A stretch of DNA of 64,000 nucleotides from Streptomyces marianii (GCF_005795905.1 NZ_VAWE01000001.1:7629501-7693500); one strand, 5' to 3'; counted from the stretch's first letter, positions 19,796 through 30,094 are shown. Notes: generated by a model from the sequence alone, not told the origin. A program made the numbers and translations.

Positions 19796-21937
19796 TTGAG
19801 AAGAAGTGCACGCAGACGCTCAACGGGCGGCAGGAGAGTAGTGGCGGCCTCGATCGCGCTCATGCTGGGCGGGGGCGGTCTGATCGCCGTCAACACCTAT
19901 GCCTCGGCCGGCGAGGGGTGGGGGCAGTCGCAGAACCAGACCCTCGGAGCCGGCGCCGCCGCGTCCACCATCAAGTGCCCGGAGGTCGCGAACGGGCTCT
20001 CGGAGGTGCCGGACGCGGCGCGTTCCGAGGTCGACAAGGAACTGGCCGCGATGGACAGCCAGATCACGGAGGCATACAAGCGGTTTGCCGACCAGAAGGA
20101 ACAGGTCGCGCGGGACCCGAAGTTCGCCGAGAACGCGGTCCTCGGTCCGTTGGAGGACAAACGGACGGCCAGCCTCGACCGCATCTCCACGGCGATCGGC
20201 CGGTCGGGCGAACGCCCCAAGGGCCTCGAGTCCATGGCGGCCTGCGAGTTGCAGGAGGACGACGCCGACAAGGAGGGGCAGGACGGCGGTCAGGGTCAGG
20301 GTCAGGACAACGGCGGTCAGGACCAGGGTCAGGACAACGGCCAGGGCGGCGGGAACGGCGGTCAGGCCGGCAACGGCCCGGAGCAGTCCGACTTCGTCGA
20401 CATCGAGTCCGTCCAGCCGAACGTCGACAACCCGCGCAACCGGCGCGGTGCCTCCCGGGGCACGTTCACGACCAGCTGCGGTGTGAACGAGAACGGGAAG
20501 TTCAACCCGGACAACGTGATCGTCGCTCCCGGTGTCGCCAACGGCGCCCACCACATGCACGACTACGTGGGCAACCAGGCCAACGACGCCTTCGCCAGCG
20601 ACGACGACCTCGCCAACGGCGAGACGACCTGTGTGAACCAGGCCGACAAGTCGACGTACTACTGGCCGGTGCTGCGGCTGCAGAACGGGCAGCAGGAGAA
20701 CGACGCCGACGCCGACGGCGGCGGCAAGGACCAGAACGTCGGCGAGATCCAGACGCCGTCCCAGGTCACGCTGAACTTCGTCGGCAACCCGCGCTCCAAG
20801 GTGACGGCCATGCCGCGGTTCCTGCGGATCATCACCGGCGACGCCAAGGCGTTCGTCAACGGTGACGCGAACGCGAACGCGTCGTGGAGCTGCACCGGGT
20901 TCGAGAACCGCCAGCTGAAGGACAAGTACCCGATCTGCCCCGAGGGCAGCCAGGTGGTGCGGTCGTTCAAGTTCCAGAGCTGCTGGGACGGTCAGAACAC
21001 CGACAGCGCCAACCACCGCACCCATGTCGCCTTCGCCCAGGCGAACGGCGCCTGCCCCAACGGCTTCCGGGCCATTCCGCAGCTCGTGCAGCGCATCGTC
21101 TACGACGTGCCGGCGCCGGTCTTCGACGGGGAGAACCCGAGCGTCTTCGCCGTCGACTCCTTCCCGGAGCAGCTGCACAAGCCCATCACCGACCACGGCG
21201 ACTTCATCAACGTCTTCGACGAGAACCTGATGGAGGAGCTGGTGAGCTGCATCAACGAGGGCCGCAAGTGCGGTCCCGGCGGTGCGGGCGCACCTCCCGC
21301 CGACGGCGGTGACAACGGCGGCGGTGACAACGGTGACGGCAACGGCGGCAACGGCGGTGACGGCAACGGCGGTGACGCCGGCAACGGGGAGAACCCCGCT
21401 GACCCGGCCCCGCCGAACGACGGTGCGACGGGCGGTCAGGACGCTCCCGACGCACCCGGCGAGCCGCAGAAGCCCGGAGGGGACACCCCGCCCGCCGACG
21501 GTGGAGCGGGCGGTCAGGACGCACCCGCTGCACCCGGCGGGGACGAAAAGCCCGGCGCTGCCGCGGGTGCCGGTCAGGACGGCGCCGGGGCCGGCGACGA
21601 CGGTTCAGGGGAGCAGAACGTTCCGCAGGGCGGCGGTGACGTGAAGGACCCCGAGGTCCTCGCCGGTTCGTCCACCGGGGCGAACGGCTCGTCGCAGGCC
21701 GCCGGTGCGGGCGACGGCAAACCCACCGCCACCGCCCAGGCCACGGAGGACGCGGGGGAGAACGATCCCGAGCCCAACGGCGCCGGTCGGCCCGTGGCCG
21801 CGGGACAGGGCGGCGGGCTCGCCGAGACGGGTGCCCAGCTCTGGCCGTCCGCTGCCGGAGCCGCGCTGCTCGTCGCGGGGGGAGTCCTGCTGCTCCGTAC
21901 GCGTCGTCCGCAGCGCGCGGCCGCACGCCGTCACTGA
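19796..21937 (+). CDS. DUF1996 secreted protein with LAETG sortase signal
   Basis: 713 aa from a TTG start (AGGAG 5 bases upstream; the frame extends upstream but with no better start). Residues 1-40: twin-arginine-containing basic region and hydrophobic signal. About 55-145: helical. About 150-185: Gln/Gly/Asn/Asp repeats. About 190-460: DUF1996, with [66 protein letters not shown]. Then a ~200-residue Gly/Asn/Asp/Pro/Ala linker. The C-terminus has LAETG, a hydrophobic span and [13 protein letters not shown], the substrate signature of actinobacterial class E sortase. It should be attached to the cell wall. DUF1996 function is unknown, with similarity to fungal WSC-domain-linked proteins. 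No sortase gene is nearby. Confidence 0.9.
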   Translation: MRRSARRRSTGGRRVVAASIALMLGGGGLIAVNTYASAGEGWGQSQNQTLGAGAAASTIKCPEVANGLSEVPDAARSEVDKELAAMDSQITEAYKRFADQKEQVARDPKFAENAVLGPLEDKRTASLDRISTAIGRSGERPKGLESMAACELQEDDADKEGQDGGQGQGQDNGGQDQGQDNGQGGGNGGQAGNGPEQSDFVDIESVQPNVDNPRNRRGASRGTFTTSCGVNENGKFNPDNVIVAPGVANGAHHMHDYVGNQANDAFASDDDLANGETTCVNQADKSTYYWPVLRLQNGQQENDADADGGGKDQNVGEIQTPSQVTLNFVGNPRSKVTAMPRFLRIITGDAKAFVNGDANANASWSCTGFENRQLKDKYPICPEGSQVVRSFKFQSCWDGQNTDSANHRTHVAFAQANGACPNGFRAIPQLVQRIVYDVPAPVFDGENPSVFAVDSFPEQLHKPITDHGDFINVFDENLMEELVSCINEGRKCGPGGAGAPPADGGDNGGGDNGDGNGGNGGDGNGGDAGNGENPADPAPPNDGATGGQDAPDAPGEPQKPGGDTPPADGGAGGQDAPAAPGGDEKPGAAAGAGQDGAGAGDDGSGEQNVPQGGGDVKDPEVLAGSSTGANGSSQAAGAGDGKPTATAQATEDAGENDPEPNGAGRPVAAGQGGGLAETGAQLWPSAAGAALLVAGGVLLLRTRRPQRAAARRH

Positions 21938-21956
21938 CGCGGCCCCGCACATCGGT

Positions 21957-21990
21957 CCTGGCCGGTCCCGTCGACACGGGGCCGGCCAGG
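21957..21990. terminator. Hairpin terminator between convergent genes
   Basis: CCTGGCCGGTCCCGT (21957-21971) pairs with ACGGGGCCGGCCAGG (21976-21990) with one mismatch and a 4-base loop. It lies 20 bp after the DUF1996 gene and faces the convergent VOC gene. Confidence 0.7.
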
Positions 21991-22045
21991 TCGTTGCGGG
22001 CGCCCGCAGCCCCCGGTCCCGTCCGTCGGACGCAGGACGGCGGGC

Positions 22046-22852
22046 TCAGCGCGGGGAAGGAGCAGCCGCCGGCACGGGACTGTTCGACGTGACGGTGAAC
22101 AGGCCGCCGTCGGGGTCGACGAGGGTGCCCCAGTCCTCCGCCGCTGCCGGTCGGGCCGGTGCGGCGATCCGGCCGCCGAGGCCGACTGCCGTACGGACGG
22201 CGGAGTCCACGTCGGGCACGTAGAAGTACACGTGCCAGCGGGGGCGGATGTGCGGATCGGGGGCCTCGCCGGCCGCCCCGCCGGTGATCCGGGCGACCAC
22301 GTCCCCCTGGTGGCGGAGGACGACATGGTCTTCCTCGTAGGCGACTTGGCAGCAACCGGGCTGTGCGCAGGCCCAGTCCAGTACCTCGGCGTAGAAGATC
22401 GCCGCTTCGAAGGCGTCGCGGGTGCGCAGTTCCAGCCAGGCCGGGGCCTTGTCGGTCCCCATGCTCCAGTCGGGGATGGCCTTGCCCTGCCAGATGCCGA
22501 ACACGGCGCCGTCGCGGTCCGCGGCCAGCGCCGCCCGGCCGGTGCCGAAGCTGAGCGGGCCCACGGCCACCGTGGCGCTGCGCTCGTGTATACGGGCCGC
22601 GGTCGCGTCTGCGTCGTCCACCGCGAAGTACGGCGTCCACGCCACGGCGACCGCGAGGCTGTCCGCGAGCGCCCCGATACCGGCGACCGGAGTGCCGTCG
22701 AGGAAGCCGACGGAGAACTCCTCGCCCAGCCGGGTCGGACGGAACGCCCACCCGAGCACCTTCGAGTAGAACTCCTCCGCCGTCGGCAGGTCACGAGCCA
22801 TGAGGCTCACCCAGCACGGAGCGCCGAACAGCGCATGACTTGACGTAGACAC
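22046..22852 (-). CDS. Two-domain VOC (glyoxalase/bleomycin resistance-like) protein
   Basis: 268 aa. Two VOC repeats: residues 10-125 (LFGAPCWVSLMARDLPTAEE FYSKVLGWAFRP) and 140-260 (PAWLELRTRDAFEAAIFYAE VLDWA, then DPDGGLFTV). Such tandem proteins are common in Streptomyces and lack assigned substrates; the fold binds divalent metals or small hydrophobic ligands. The start is set at the GTG at 22852 because the first conserved strand (HALFGAPCWVSL) begins just after it; an internal ATG 19 codons further would cut that strand. Confidence 0.88.
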   Translation of the reverse strand: MSTSSHALFGAPCWVSLMARDLPTAEEFYSKVLGWAFRPTRLGEEFSVGFLDGTPVAGIGALADSLAVAVAWTPYFAVDDADATAARIHERSATVAVGPLSFGTGRAALAADRDGAVFGIWQGKAIPDWSMGTDKAPAWLELRTRDAFEAAIFYAEVLDWACAQPGCCQVAYEEDHVVLRHQGDVVARITGGAAGEAPDPHIRPRWHVYFYVPDVDSAVRTAVGLGGRIAAPARPAAAEDWGTLVDPDGGLFTVTSNSPVPAAAPSPR

Positions 22853-23062
22853 GACAGCCGCCCATCTCCACTTCGCGCGAGTCCGGACACGCGAGACTGG
22901 AGTTCTCACGCTACTCCGCTCGGCCGGTCCCCGCCGGGCCGCGTCACCTCGAGTGACCGGGGCCCGCCGATACGTGAGGAACCCGGGCTGCCATGACTGA
23001 GGGTTGGGATGGGGGGTACCCGCCGTACCCATCCGTGAAGTCCTGCCGAAGGGGAAGGGATC

Positions 23063-23443
23063 ATGGCGGTTCCCAAGACGGCGATGCTCGCCCTCGACTG
23101 TGCCGAGCCGGAGACGCTCGCCGAGTTCTACGCGGCGCTGCTCGGCGCCGAGGTGAGGAGGACGTCCGACCCGAATCTCTTCGAGGTCGTCGGCCAGGAC
23201 GGTACCGTACTGGGGTTCCAGCGCGACCATGGACTGGCGCCCCCGAGCTGGCCCCGCCCGGAGGACGCCCAGCAGGCCCATCTGCTGGTCCTGCTGAGCC
23301 CGGGAGACCTGGACGAGGCGGAGCGCGAGGCCGTGAGCCTCGGGGCGACCCCGATGGACGTGGCCGACCGGGGAACCCCGCGCGAGGCCCGGCTGCTGTC
23401 CGACCCGGCAGGCCACTCCTTCCTGCTGCGGGCCCGCGAGTAG
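23063..23443 (+). CDS. VOC-family protein
   Basis: 126 aa single VOC domain: AMLALDCAEPETLAEFYAAL LGAEV at the start, AHLLVLLSPGDLDEAEREAV in the middle, and the closing DPAGHSFLL with the metal-ligand-type His. Function unassigned. GAAGGGAAGG precedes the ATG. Divergent from the two-domain VOC gene across a 210-bp gap. Confidence 0.87.
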   Translation: MAVPKTAMLALDCAEPETLAEFYAALLGAEVRRTSDPNLFEVVGQDGTVLGFQRDHGLAPPSWPRPEDAQQAHLLVLLSPGDLDEAEREAVSLGATPMDVADRGTPREARLLSDPAGHSFLLRARE

Positions 23444-23554
23444 CCCGGTCCGCGGTGGCGGGCGGTAGCTCCTCCGGTACCGGGTACGTGTCGGGCGTGC
23501 CCGTTCGTGCGGCGGCCACCTCCCGCACGGCGGCGGACGAGAGGACTCGCGGTC

Positions 23555-23800
23555 ATGAGCACGGTGAGGGAATCCGTCGAGGTCGACGTTCCCGTCAGCA
23601 CCGCGTACAACCAGTGGACGCAGTTCGAGGAGTTCCCGAAGTTCATGGAGGGCGTCAAGGAGGTGAAGCAGCTCGACGACCGTCACAACCACTGGACCGC
23701 CACGATCGGAGGCGTCCACCGGGAGTTCGACACCGAGATCGTCGACCAGCTCCCGGACGAGCGCATCACCTGGCGCACCATCGGCGCCGAGCAGCGCCGC
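23555..23800 (+). pseudogene. Truncated SRPBCC/polyketide-cyclase-like gene
   Basis: From the ATG at 23555 the protein reads as a normal SRPBCC N-terminal half (MSTVRESVEVDVPVSTAYNQ, FEEFPKFMEGVKEV, DERITWRTIGAEQ, about 80 residues). After about 23800 the frame stays open to 24238 but becomes Arg-rich and unlike the family, which normally continues with a strand and a long C-terminal helix. The gene therefore appears cut in the middle, perhaps by a deletion joining it to unrelated DNA. About 400 bp of non-coding sequence follows before the cyclophilin gene. Confidence 0.6.
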
Positions 23801-24203
23801 GTTGGTGACGCGGCCCGGCGGCGGCCACGGGCCGACCGGTGGTCCGGCGGCCGCCCGCGCCGGGCGGCCGAACCGGGGCTGCCCGAAAGGCGATTGGCTC
23901 GACAGGGGCCGTCCTCGCTGAGGCGTCCCGCAGCCGGACGACGCCCGGGCAGCGCCCGCCGGGGTGTGTCGTGGGACGCGGACGGAGACCGAACGCCTCA
24001 CCGCGGCGGAACAGGACACGCCGGGGTGGACGGGCGGACGGGCCATGGGAGTTCGCCGTCCGAGTGCCGGGAGCGACGCGGGACCGGGGCGCACGCGGGA
24101 CCGGTACCCGTCCGTACGGGGGCGGTCGGTGGACGAGGCGTGCCGCCACCCCGCCCCGGCGGGTCGGGACCGTTGCCGGGGCCGGGACGGCTGCGGCCGG
24201 GGC

Positions 24204-24710
24204 TCAGCCCTCGACGACGCCCGACTTGGCGATGGTGATCTTCGCCTGGGTGGCACCGTTGCGCGACCCCAGGGACTCGATCCGCTTCACGACGTCCATG
24301 CCCTCGACGACCTCGCCGAACACGACGTGCTTGTTGTCCAGCCAGTCGGTGACGATGGTCGTGATGAAGAACTGCGAGCCGTTGGTGTTCGGGCCCGCGT
24401 TGGCCATGGACAGCTGACCGGGCTTGGTGTGCTTGATCTGGAAGTTCTCGTCGGCGAACTTGTCGCCGTAGATGCTCTTGCCTCCCGTGCCGTTGCCGGC
24501 CGTGAAGTCACCGCCCTGGAGCATGAAGTCGGGGATGACGCGGTGGAAGCCGGAGCCCTCGTAGCCGAAGCCGTGCTCGCCGGTGGCGAGCTCACGGAAG
24601 TTCCGCGCGGTCTTGGGGACCACGTCGTCGAACAGCGTGAACACGATCCGCCCGGCGGGCTCGTCGTTGATGGTGATGTCGAAGAAAACGTCGTTGCTCA
24701 TGGGGCCCAT
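24204..24710 (-). CDS. Cyclophilin-type peptidyl-prolyl cis-trans isomerase
   Basis: 168 aa, cytosolic (no signal). All landmarks of cyclophilin A are present: [23 protein letters not shown] (catalytic Arg in FHRV), [34 protein letters not shown] and [19 protein letters not shown]. It catalyses prolyl isomerisation in protein folding. The second ATG (24701, MSNDVFFD) is as likely a start as the first at 24710. Confidence 0.95.
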   Translation of the reverse strand: MGPMSNDVFFDITINDEPAGRIVFTLFDDVVPKTARNFRELATGEHGFGYEGSGFHRVIPDFMLQGGDFTAGNGTGGKSIYGDKFADENFQIKHTKPGQLSMANAGPNTNGSQFFITTIVTDWLDNKHVVFGEVVEGMDVVKRIESLGSRNGATQAKITIAKSGVVEG

Positions 24711-24932
24711 GCTGTCATCCGTGCTCGTGGGAGCTCACACCAGACCCCTCCGACCAGGTGCGTGTCCGCACCGGGGGCGCTCGTAGCGGTCCGTCACCAC
24801 CGCGCCGCTCACCTGTTCGTATGCGCTCGGAGCCGAATGCGGCGGAGCCGGCCGCGCATCCGGTCCGATCGGTTGCGCAGGGTCAGCATCAGGCGGATTC
24901 TGGACCTGACGAAGCCGGCCGGTGAGGGCGTC

Positions 24933-27497
24933 ATGGACAACGAGAGAAGGGCGAACGGGGACGCCGACTTCCGCGGACCGCTCGACGTCACGAGCGCTGC
25001 CACGTTCGTGCTCGACGAGCGCGACGTCGTCATCGGCTGGAGCCACGCGGCACAGGATCTGCTCGGCTACCGGACCGACGAGATCATCGGACGGTCCGTC
25101 GCCGTGATCCTGGGGCCCGACGGAGTACCCGGTCCCGGCGCCGCACCGGAACGCCGGGCGGCAGCGGACCGGGCCGTTCGCCCGGGCGGCAGCCCCCTGG
25201 TCCCGCCCTTCCCCGAGCACGACGTGCATGCCGCCATCCACCGGGACGGCCACCGGATGCGGCTCGTGACCGCCGTCTGCCTGCTCTCCGGGACGGGCCA
25301 GGCGGAGCGCGTCGTCGTGGTGGCCGACCGCGACCGGCTCAGGGAATGGGAGTCCCGCCTCGCCATGCTCCAGGGGCTCGCCACCGAGTCGCCCCTGGGG
25401 TTCGCGATATACGACACCGACCTCCGACTCGTCTGGTGCAACGCCGCCTCGGAGCGGGAGATCGGGCGCCCGCTCGCGGAGACCCGCGGCGAGCTCGCCG
25501 AGGACCTCTACCCCAGGGGCAGGTTCGTCACCCCGGGTTACCCGGAGACGCTCCACGCGGTCATGCGTCAGGTGCTGGACACCGGGGAGCCGTTCCTCGA
25601 CCTGCACTTCCGCGCGGAGCAGCCCAGCGATCCGGGCGAGGAACACCTCTGGTCCTGCTCCTACTACCGGTTGCAGGACGCGAGCGGCCATGTGTTCGGT
25701 GTGTGCGAGGACGCCTTCGACATCTCCGACCGCTACGAGGCGCAGCGCCAGGTGAACCTGCTGGTCGAGGCAGGCCGCAGCGTCGGAACGACCCTGGACG
25801 TGCTCGTCACGGCCGGTGAACTCGCCGCGGTGGCCGTGCCGGAGTACGCCGACCGCGTGGACGTGGACCTGGCCCCCGCGGTACTGGAGGGCGAGGTGCC
25901 GGGCGGTACGGGGGCCGGGGCCTCGGATCTGCTCCGCGCCGCCTCCCGTCCGGCGGGGGCTCCGGATTCCGGGACCCCGGGCCCCGGGCCCTCCGCCCAC
26001 GCCACCGCCGACGGGCAGGCCGGTGGCACTCCGGGGGAACCGGGCATCCCCCCGCGGCCGGTGACGTACGCGGAGGGCTCGCCCCAGCACCGCAGCCTCG
26101 CCTCCGGCGGGCTCGTACTGGAGGACGACACCCTGGTCGTTCCCCTGCGCGCCGGGGGAGCCGTGCTGGGGCTCGCCACGTTCGTGCGCGACGGTCGGCG
26201 GAGCTTCTTCGACCGCGGGGCCGTCGCGGTGGCGGACGAACTCGTCGCCCGCGCCGCGGTGTCCGTCGACAACGCCCGTCGCTACACCCGGGAGAGGGAG
26301 TCGGCGCTGGCCCTCCAGCGGCAGCTCCTGCCCCAGCACCTCCCGTCGAACTCGGCCGTCGACCTGGCGTACCGCTATCTGCCCACGGACGATCTCAGCG
26401 GGGTCGGCGGCGACTGGTTCGACGTCATTCCACTGTCCGGAACCCGCGTCGGGCTCGTCGTCGGCGACGTGGTGGGCCACGGTCTGCACGCGGCGGCCAC
26501 CATGGGTCGGCTGCGCACGACCGTACGGGCGCTGGCACCCCTGGACCTGTCGCCCGACGAACTCCTCAAACGGCTCGACGACCTCGTCGGGCAGTCGGCC
26601 CAGGACAGCGCCGACGCTCTCGGCACGCTCACCGGCGACGAGGACGTCGCGGCCGGTGCCACCTGCCTGTACGCCGTCTACGACCCCGTGTCGCGGAGCT
26701 GCACCATGGCGCGCGCCGGACACCTGCCGCCGGCGGTCGTCGAACCCGGGGGCCGCGTCACCTTCCCCGACCTGCCGGCCGGACCTCCGCTGGGGCTCGG
26801 CGGGCTGCCCTTCGAGTGCCTGGAGATCGAGCTGCCCGTCGGCAGTCTGCTCGCGCTCTTCACGGACGGTCTGGTCGAGGCCCGCGACCGGGACATCGAC
26901 AAGGGGCTGGAGACCCTGGCGCATGTCCTCGCAGGCTCGGATCCCGCGGACTCCCTGGAGGACCTGTGCGACCGGGCCATCTCCGACCTGCTGCCCGACG
27001 GCACCACCAACGACGACACCGCGCTGCTGCTGGTGCGGACCCGGGAGCTGGACGACCGCAGGGTGGCCGTCTGGAGCCTGCCGGCGGAACCGGTCGCCGC
27101 GGGCCGCGCGCGCGAGTTCGTCGCGAACCGGCTGCGGTCCTGGGGGCTGGACGAACTGGTCTTCACCACCGAGCTGATCGCCAGCGAGCTGGTCACGAAC
27201 GCGGTCAGATACGCCGAAGGGCCGCTGCACCTGAGGCTCATCCACGACCGCACCCTGGTGTGCGAGGTGGCGGACGCCGGCCACACCGCGCCCCATCTCC
27301 GCCACAGTGCCGACGACGACGAGGGCGGGCGCGGACTGTTCATCGTCGCCCAGCTGGTCCAGCGCTGGGGCACGCGGTACAGCCAGGACGGCAAGGCCAT
27401 CTGGACGGAGCAGGCCCTCCCGGCGCCCTCCCGTCCGCGCCCCCGCGTCGGCGACTCGACCGGCCTCCCGGACGACCCGGTGCTGGCCGGCTCCTGA
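24933..27497 (+). CDS. SpoIIE-family PP2C phosphatase with PAS, GAF and ATPase domains
   Basis: 854 aa. PAS-like domains at about 10-125 and 145-265 (VLDERDVVIGWSHAAQDLLGYR; YDTDLRLVWCNAASEREIG), a GAF-like region about 270-450 with a variable Pro/Gly insert, a PP2C/SpoIIE phosphatase domain about 470-705 (GGDWFDVIPLSGTRVGLVVG DVVGHG; ALFTDGLVEARDRDID; NDDTALLLVRT), and an RsbW-like HATPase domain about 715-840 (ELIASELVTNAVRYAEG; GRGLFIVAQLVQRWG). Such proteins dephosphorylate anti-anti-sigma factors and may also phosphorylate them. No partner STAS gene is adjacent. Start: ATG at 24933 preceded by GTGAGGG. Confidence 0.9.
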   Translation: MDNERRANGDADFRGPLDVTSAATFVLDERDVVIGWSHAAQDLLGYRTDEIIGRSVAVILGPDGVPGPGAAPERRAAADRAVRPGGSPLVPPFPEHDVHAAIHRDGHRMRLVTAVCLLSGTGQAERVVVVADRDRLREWESRLAMLQGLATESPLGFAIYDTDLRLVWCNAASEREIGRPLAETRGELAEDLYPRGRFVTPGYPETLHAVMRQVLDTGEPFLDLHFRAEQPSDPGEEHLWSCSYYRLQDASGHVFGVCEDAFDISDRYEAQRQVNLLVEAGRSVGTTLDVLVTAGELAAVAVPEYADRVDVDLAPAVLEGEVPGGTGAGASDLLRAASRPAGAPDSGTPGPGPSAHATADGQAGGTPGEPGIPPRPVTYAEGSPQHRSLASGGLVLEDDTLVVPLRAGGAVLGLATFVRDGRRSFFDRGAVAVADELVARAAVSVDNARRYTRERESALALQRQLLPQHLPSNSAVDLAYRYLPTDDLSGVGGDWFDVIPLSGTRVGLVVGDVVGHGLHAAATMGRLRTTVRALAPLDLSPDELLKRLDDLVGQSAQDSADALGTLTGDEDVAAGATCLYAVYDPVSRSCTMARAGHLPPAVVEPGGRVTFPDLPAGPPLGLGGLPFECLEIELPVGSLLALFTDGLVEARDRDIDKGLETLAHVLAGSDPADSLEDLCDRAISDLLPDGTTNDDTALLLVRTRELDDRRVAVWSLPAEPVAAGRAREFVANRLRSWGLDELVFTTELIASELVTNAVRYAEGPLHLRLIHDRTLVCEVADAGHTAPHLRHSADDDEGGRGLFIVAQLVQRWGTRYSQDGKAIWTEQALPAPSRPRPRVGDSTGLPDDPVLAGS

Positions 27498-27870
27498 CCC
27501 GCCGAACCTCTCCGCGTCGGGTTGCCCGCACCTGCCGTGGGATGGGCCTGTGTGCGGCCTGCCCGGATCCTCGACGGACGGTCTCTCGCCGCCCCGCCCG
27601 GCCCGGCCCGGCTCCCAGGGCGTGTGGCGAAAGTCCCTCCTGGCCCGCGACGCCTGGCACGCACGCTCGCTGCGGTGTCGGAGTCATCCGAGTACGTCCG
27701 GTACGAGGATGATCCGCCGCCTTGCGATCTTCCCCTCGGCCCGGAGGGCCTGGGGAGTCCCCACCCCCTCGGGCGGAGGGCCTGGGGAGACCCCACCCCC
27801 TCGGGCGGAGGGCCGGGCCAGACCCCATGCACCAGACGCCGCAGGGGCCCCGCCCTGCGGGCGGACGGAG
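27498..27870. repeat. Intergenic region with 32-bp tandem repeat (2.6 copies)
   Basis: Within this gene-free 373 bp, a 32-bp unit (beginning GGAGGGCCTGGGGAG and ending CCCTCGGGC) occurs at 27743-27774 and 27775-27806 with one difference, with a partial copy at 27807-27827. It lies between convergent genes and may fold into GC-rich hairpins acting in termination. Confidence 0.75.
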
Positions 27871-28983
27871 CTACTTTCGCGACACGCCCAAGGGCCGCCT
27901 CACCCCCGCTCCGCCGCGATCCCCGCCGAGCAGGGATCCGAGCCCGTGACGGCGTTCCCCGAGGACGCGCTCCGAGGCCGCCGCCTCGGCCGCCGTGCCG
28001 AACGCCTCCGGGGCGCGGGCCGTCGAGCGGTGAGCCGCGACCGCCGCGGCGGTGTCGGCGGCCACGAGTTCGGCGTTGATCGCCATGGCCGCCTGGGCTC
28101 CCGACGCCGCCGCCACGGCGACGCTCGCCATGAGGTCGGTGACGTTGCCCGCCACCCACACCCCCTCGGCGGCCGTCGCCCCCCGTGCGTCGGACTCCAC
28201 GTAACGGCCCACGCCCATGGGGTGTTCGGCGGTCGTCACGCCGAGTCCGGCGAGCAGATCCCCGCGTGCCGCGAGTCTCGGGCCCACCGCCAGTGCCCGG
28301 ACCGGCACCTGCCGGCCCGATGCCAGCCGCACCCCGCAGAGTCGGTCGTCCTCGACCGAGAGACCGGTCACCTCGCCGTCGACCACGGCGATGCCACGCG
28401 CCGCCAGCTGCTCCCACTGCTCCTCGGCCGGGTCTTCCGCGGTGTGGAGGAACAGGGTCACGTCCGGCGTCCACTGCCGGAACAGCAGCGCCTGGTGCAC
28501 CGCCGCGGGACCGCTCGCGAGCACCCCGATCGGCTCGTCCCGCACCTCCCAGCCGTGGCAGTACGGGCAGTGCAGCACATCCCGGCCCCAGCGCTCGCGC
28601 AGGCCCGGAACGCCCGGCAGCTCGTCGACCAGACCGGAGGTCACCAGCAGGTGCCGTGCCAGGTGGCTGCCGCCGCTCGCGGTCTCCACCACGAAGCGGC
28701 CGCCGTCCCGGCGGATGCCCGTCACCGTGTCCGGCACGATCGTCCCGCCGTACCGGCCGACCTCTTCCCGCCCGGTGCGCAGCAGCTCGCCCGGGGGCAT
28801 TCCCTCCCGGCCGAGGAGGCCGTGGACTCCGGCGGCGGGGGCGTTGCGCGGCTCCCCGGAGTCGACCACCAGCACGGTCCTCCTGGCCCGGGCCAGGGTC
28901 AGCGCGGCGGACAGCCCGGCGGCGCCGCCCCCCACGATCACGACGTCCAGTTCCGCGAGATTCCGCTCTTTCGTCTCGTCCAT
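27871..28983 (-). CDS. Thioredoxin reductase-like FAD/NAD(P) oxidoreductase
   Basis: 370 aa. FAD dinucleotide fold at the N-terminus (DVVIVGGGAAGLSAALTLAR, about residues 13-32), then the CPYCHGWE motif (about 143-150) and a second FAD motif (GVWVAGNVTDL). In TrxR relatives the CxxC is the redox-active disulfide, but in this Streptomyces group the partner is unknown. The C-terminal extension of about 65 residues (ADTAAAVAAHRSTARAPEAF onward) is Ala/Gly/Arg-rich and beyond the usual ~310 aa. Divergently arranged neighbours are absent; the zinc alcohol dehydrogenase lies upstream in the same direction. Confidence 0.87.
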   Translation of the reverse strand: MDETKERNLAELDVVIVGGGAAGLSAALTLARARRTVLVVDSGEPRNAPAAGVHGLLGREGMPPGELLRTGREEVGRYGGTIVPDTVTGIRRDGGRFVVETASGGSHLARHLLVTSGLVDELPGVPGLRERWGRDVLHCPYCHGWEVRDEPIGVLASGPAAVHQALLFRQWTPDVTLFLHTAEDPAEEQWEQLAARGIAVVDGEVTGLSVEDDRLCGVRLASGRQVPVRALAVGPRLAARGDLLAGLGVTTAEHPMGVGRYVESDARGATAAEGVWVAGNVTDLMASVAVAAASGAQAAMAINAELVAADTAAAVAAHRSTARAPEAFGTAAEAAASERVLGERRHGLGSLLGGDRGGAGVRRPLGVSRK

Positions 28984-29072
28984 GGCGCCACCCTGCGACC
29001 CTTCCGGACAGCGAGGCAATGCTTCTTGCCGTTTCGGCAAACCCCCGCTGCCGTGTTCCGTCCGACTCACGC

Positions 29073-30094
29073 TCACGGCGGTACGAGCACGGCCACGCCC
29101 GTGACCTTCCCGGCCGCCAGGTCCGCCAGCGCCCGGTCCGCCTGCCGCATCGGATAGCGCACGGCCCGCACGGTGAGGCGCCCCCGCGCGGCCTCGGCGA
29201 GGAAGGCGCGCCCGTCGTCCCGGGTGTTGGCGGCGACGCTGCGCACGGTGCGCTCCTGGAACAGGTGCCGCTCGTAGTCGAGCGGTGGCACGTCGGTCAG
29301 GTGGATGCCGGCGATCGCCAGGGTCCCGCCCCGGTCCAGGGCCTCGAGCGCCTTCGGTACGAGGGTCCCGGCGGGGGCGAACAGGATCGCGGAGTCCAGG
29401 GGCACGGAGGGGCGTCCGGCCGGGCGGACGCGGCGCCCAGCTCGAGCGCCAGCCGCCGCGCCTTCGGCGAGCGGGTGACGACATGGACCTCGGCGCCCCG
29501 GGCCACGGCGAGCTGGGCGGTCAGATGGGCGGCGGCGCCGAAGCCGTAGACGCCGAGCCGCCCGCCCTGCGGGAGCTCGGCGCGCTCCAGGGCCCGGTAG
29601 CCGATGATCCCGGCGCACAGCAGCGGGGCCGCGTGCTCGTCCGGCAGGCCCTCCGGGAGCCCGTACACGTACCGCGCGTCCACGACCGTGCGCCCGGCGA
29701 ACCCCCCGTGGATGTCCCAGCCGGTGTAGCGCGAGGCGGGGCAGAGGTTCTCCCGCCCGGTCCGGCACCAGCGGCACCGTCCGCAGGTTCCCGCCAGCCA
29801 GGCCGCGCCCACCCGGTCACCGGGAGTGAATCCGCCGGCGGACGGGCCTGCGGCCAGCACCTCGCCGACGATCTCGTGGCCCGGCGTGCAGCGTGGCAGC
29901 CGGGGCGGCAGGTCGCCCTCGGCGAGATGCAGGTCCGTGCGGCAGACACCGCACGCGAGGACGCCGAGCAGCAACTCGCCGGGACCGGGTTCGGGGATCT
30001 CCCGCTCGACGCGGCGCAGCGGACCCGAGGCGATCGGCGCGGGGTGCTCGACCACCCAGGCGTGGGTCGTGCCGGAAGTCGGGAGTGCCGTCAT
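29073..30094 (-). pseudogene. Zinc-dependent alcohol dehydrogenase with a frameshift
   Basis: From the ATG at 30094 (AGGAGAG upstream) the frame encodes an MDR-type zinc alcohol dehydrogenase: [26 protein letters not shown], structural zinc [15 protein letters not shown] and the NAD fold [11 protein letters not shown]. Near 29400-29420 sense is lost and resumes one frame over: [38 protein letters not shown], then the normal C-terminus. The total length (1022 bp) is not a multiple of three. A single-base indel explains it. It may be a sequencing error or a true inactivation; the two halves are otherwise intact and the spliced protein would have the usual ~340 aa. Confidence 0.85.

Noticed and set aside
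20275..20385. Gln/Gly/Asn/Asp repeats in the DUF1996 gene as a mobile repeat
   Set aside because: They are in-frame low-complexity linker codons within a continuous protein, not an inserted element.
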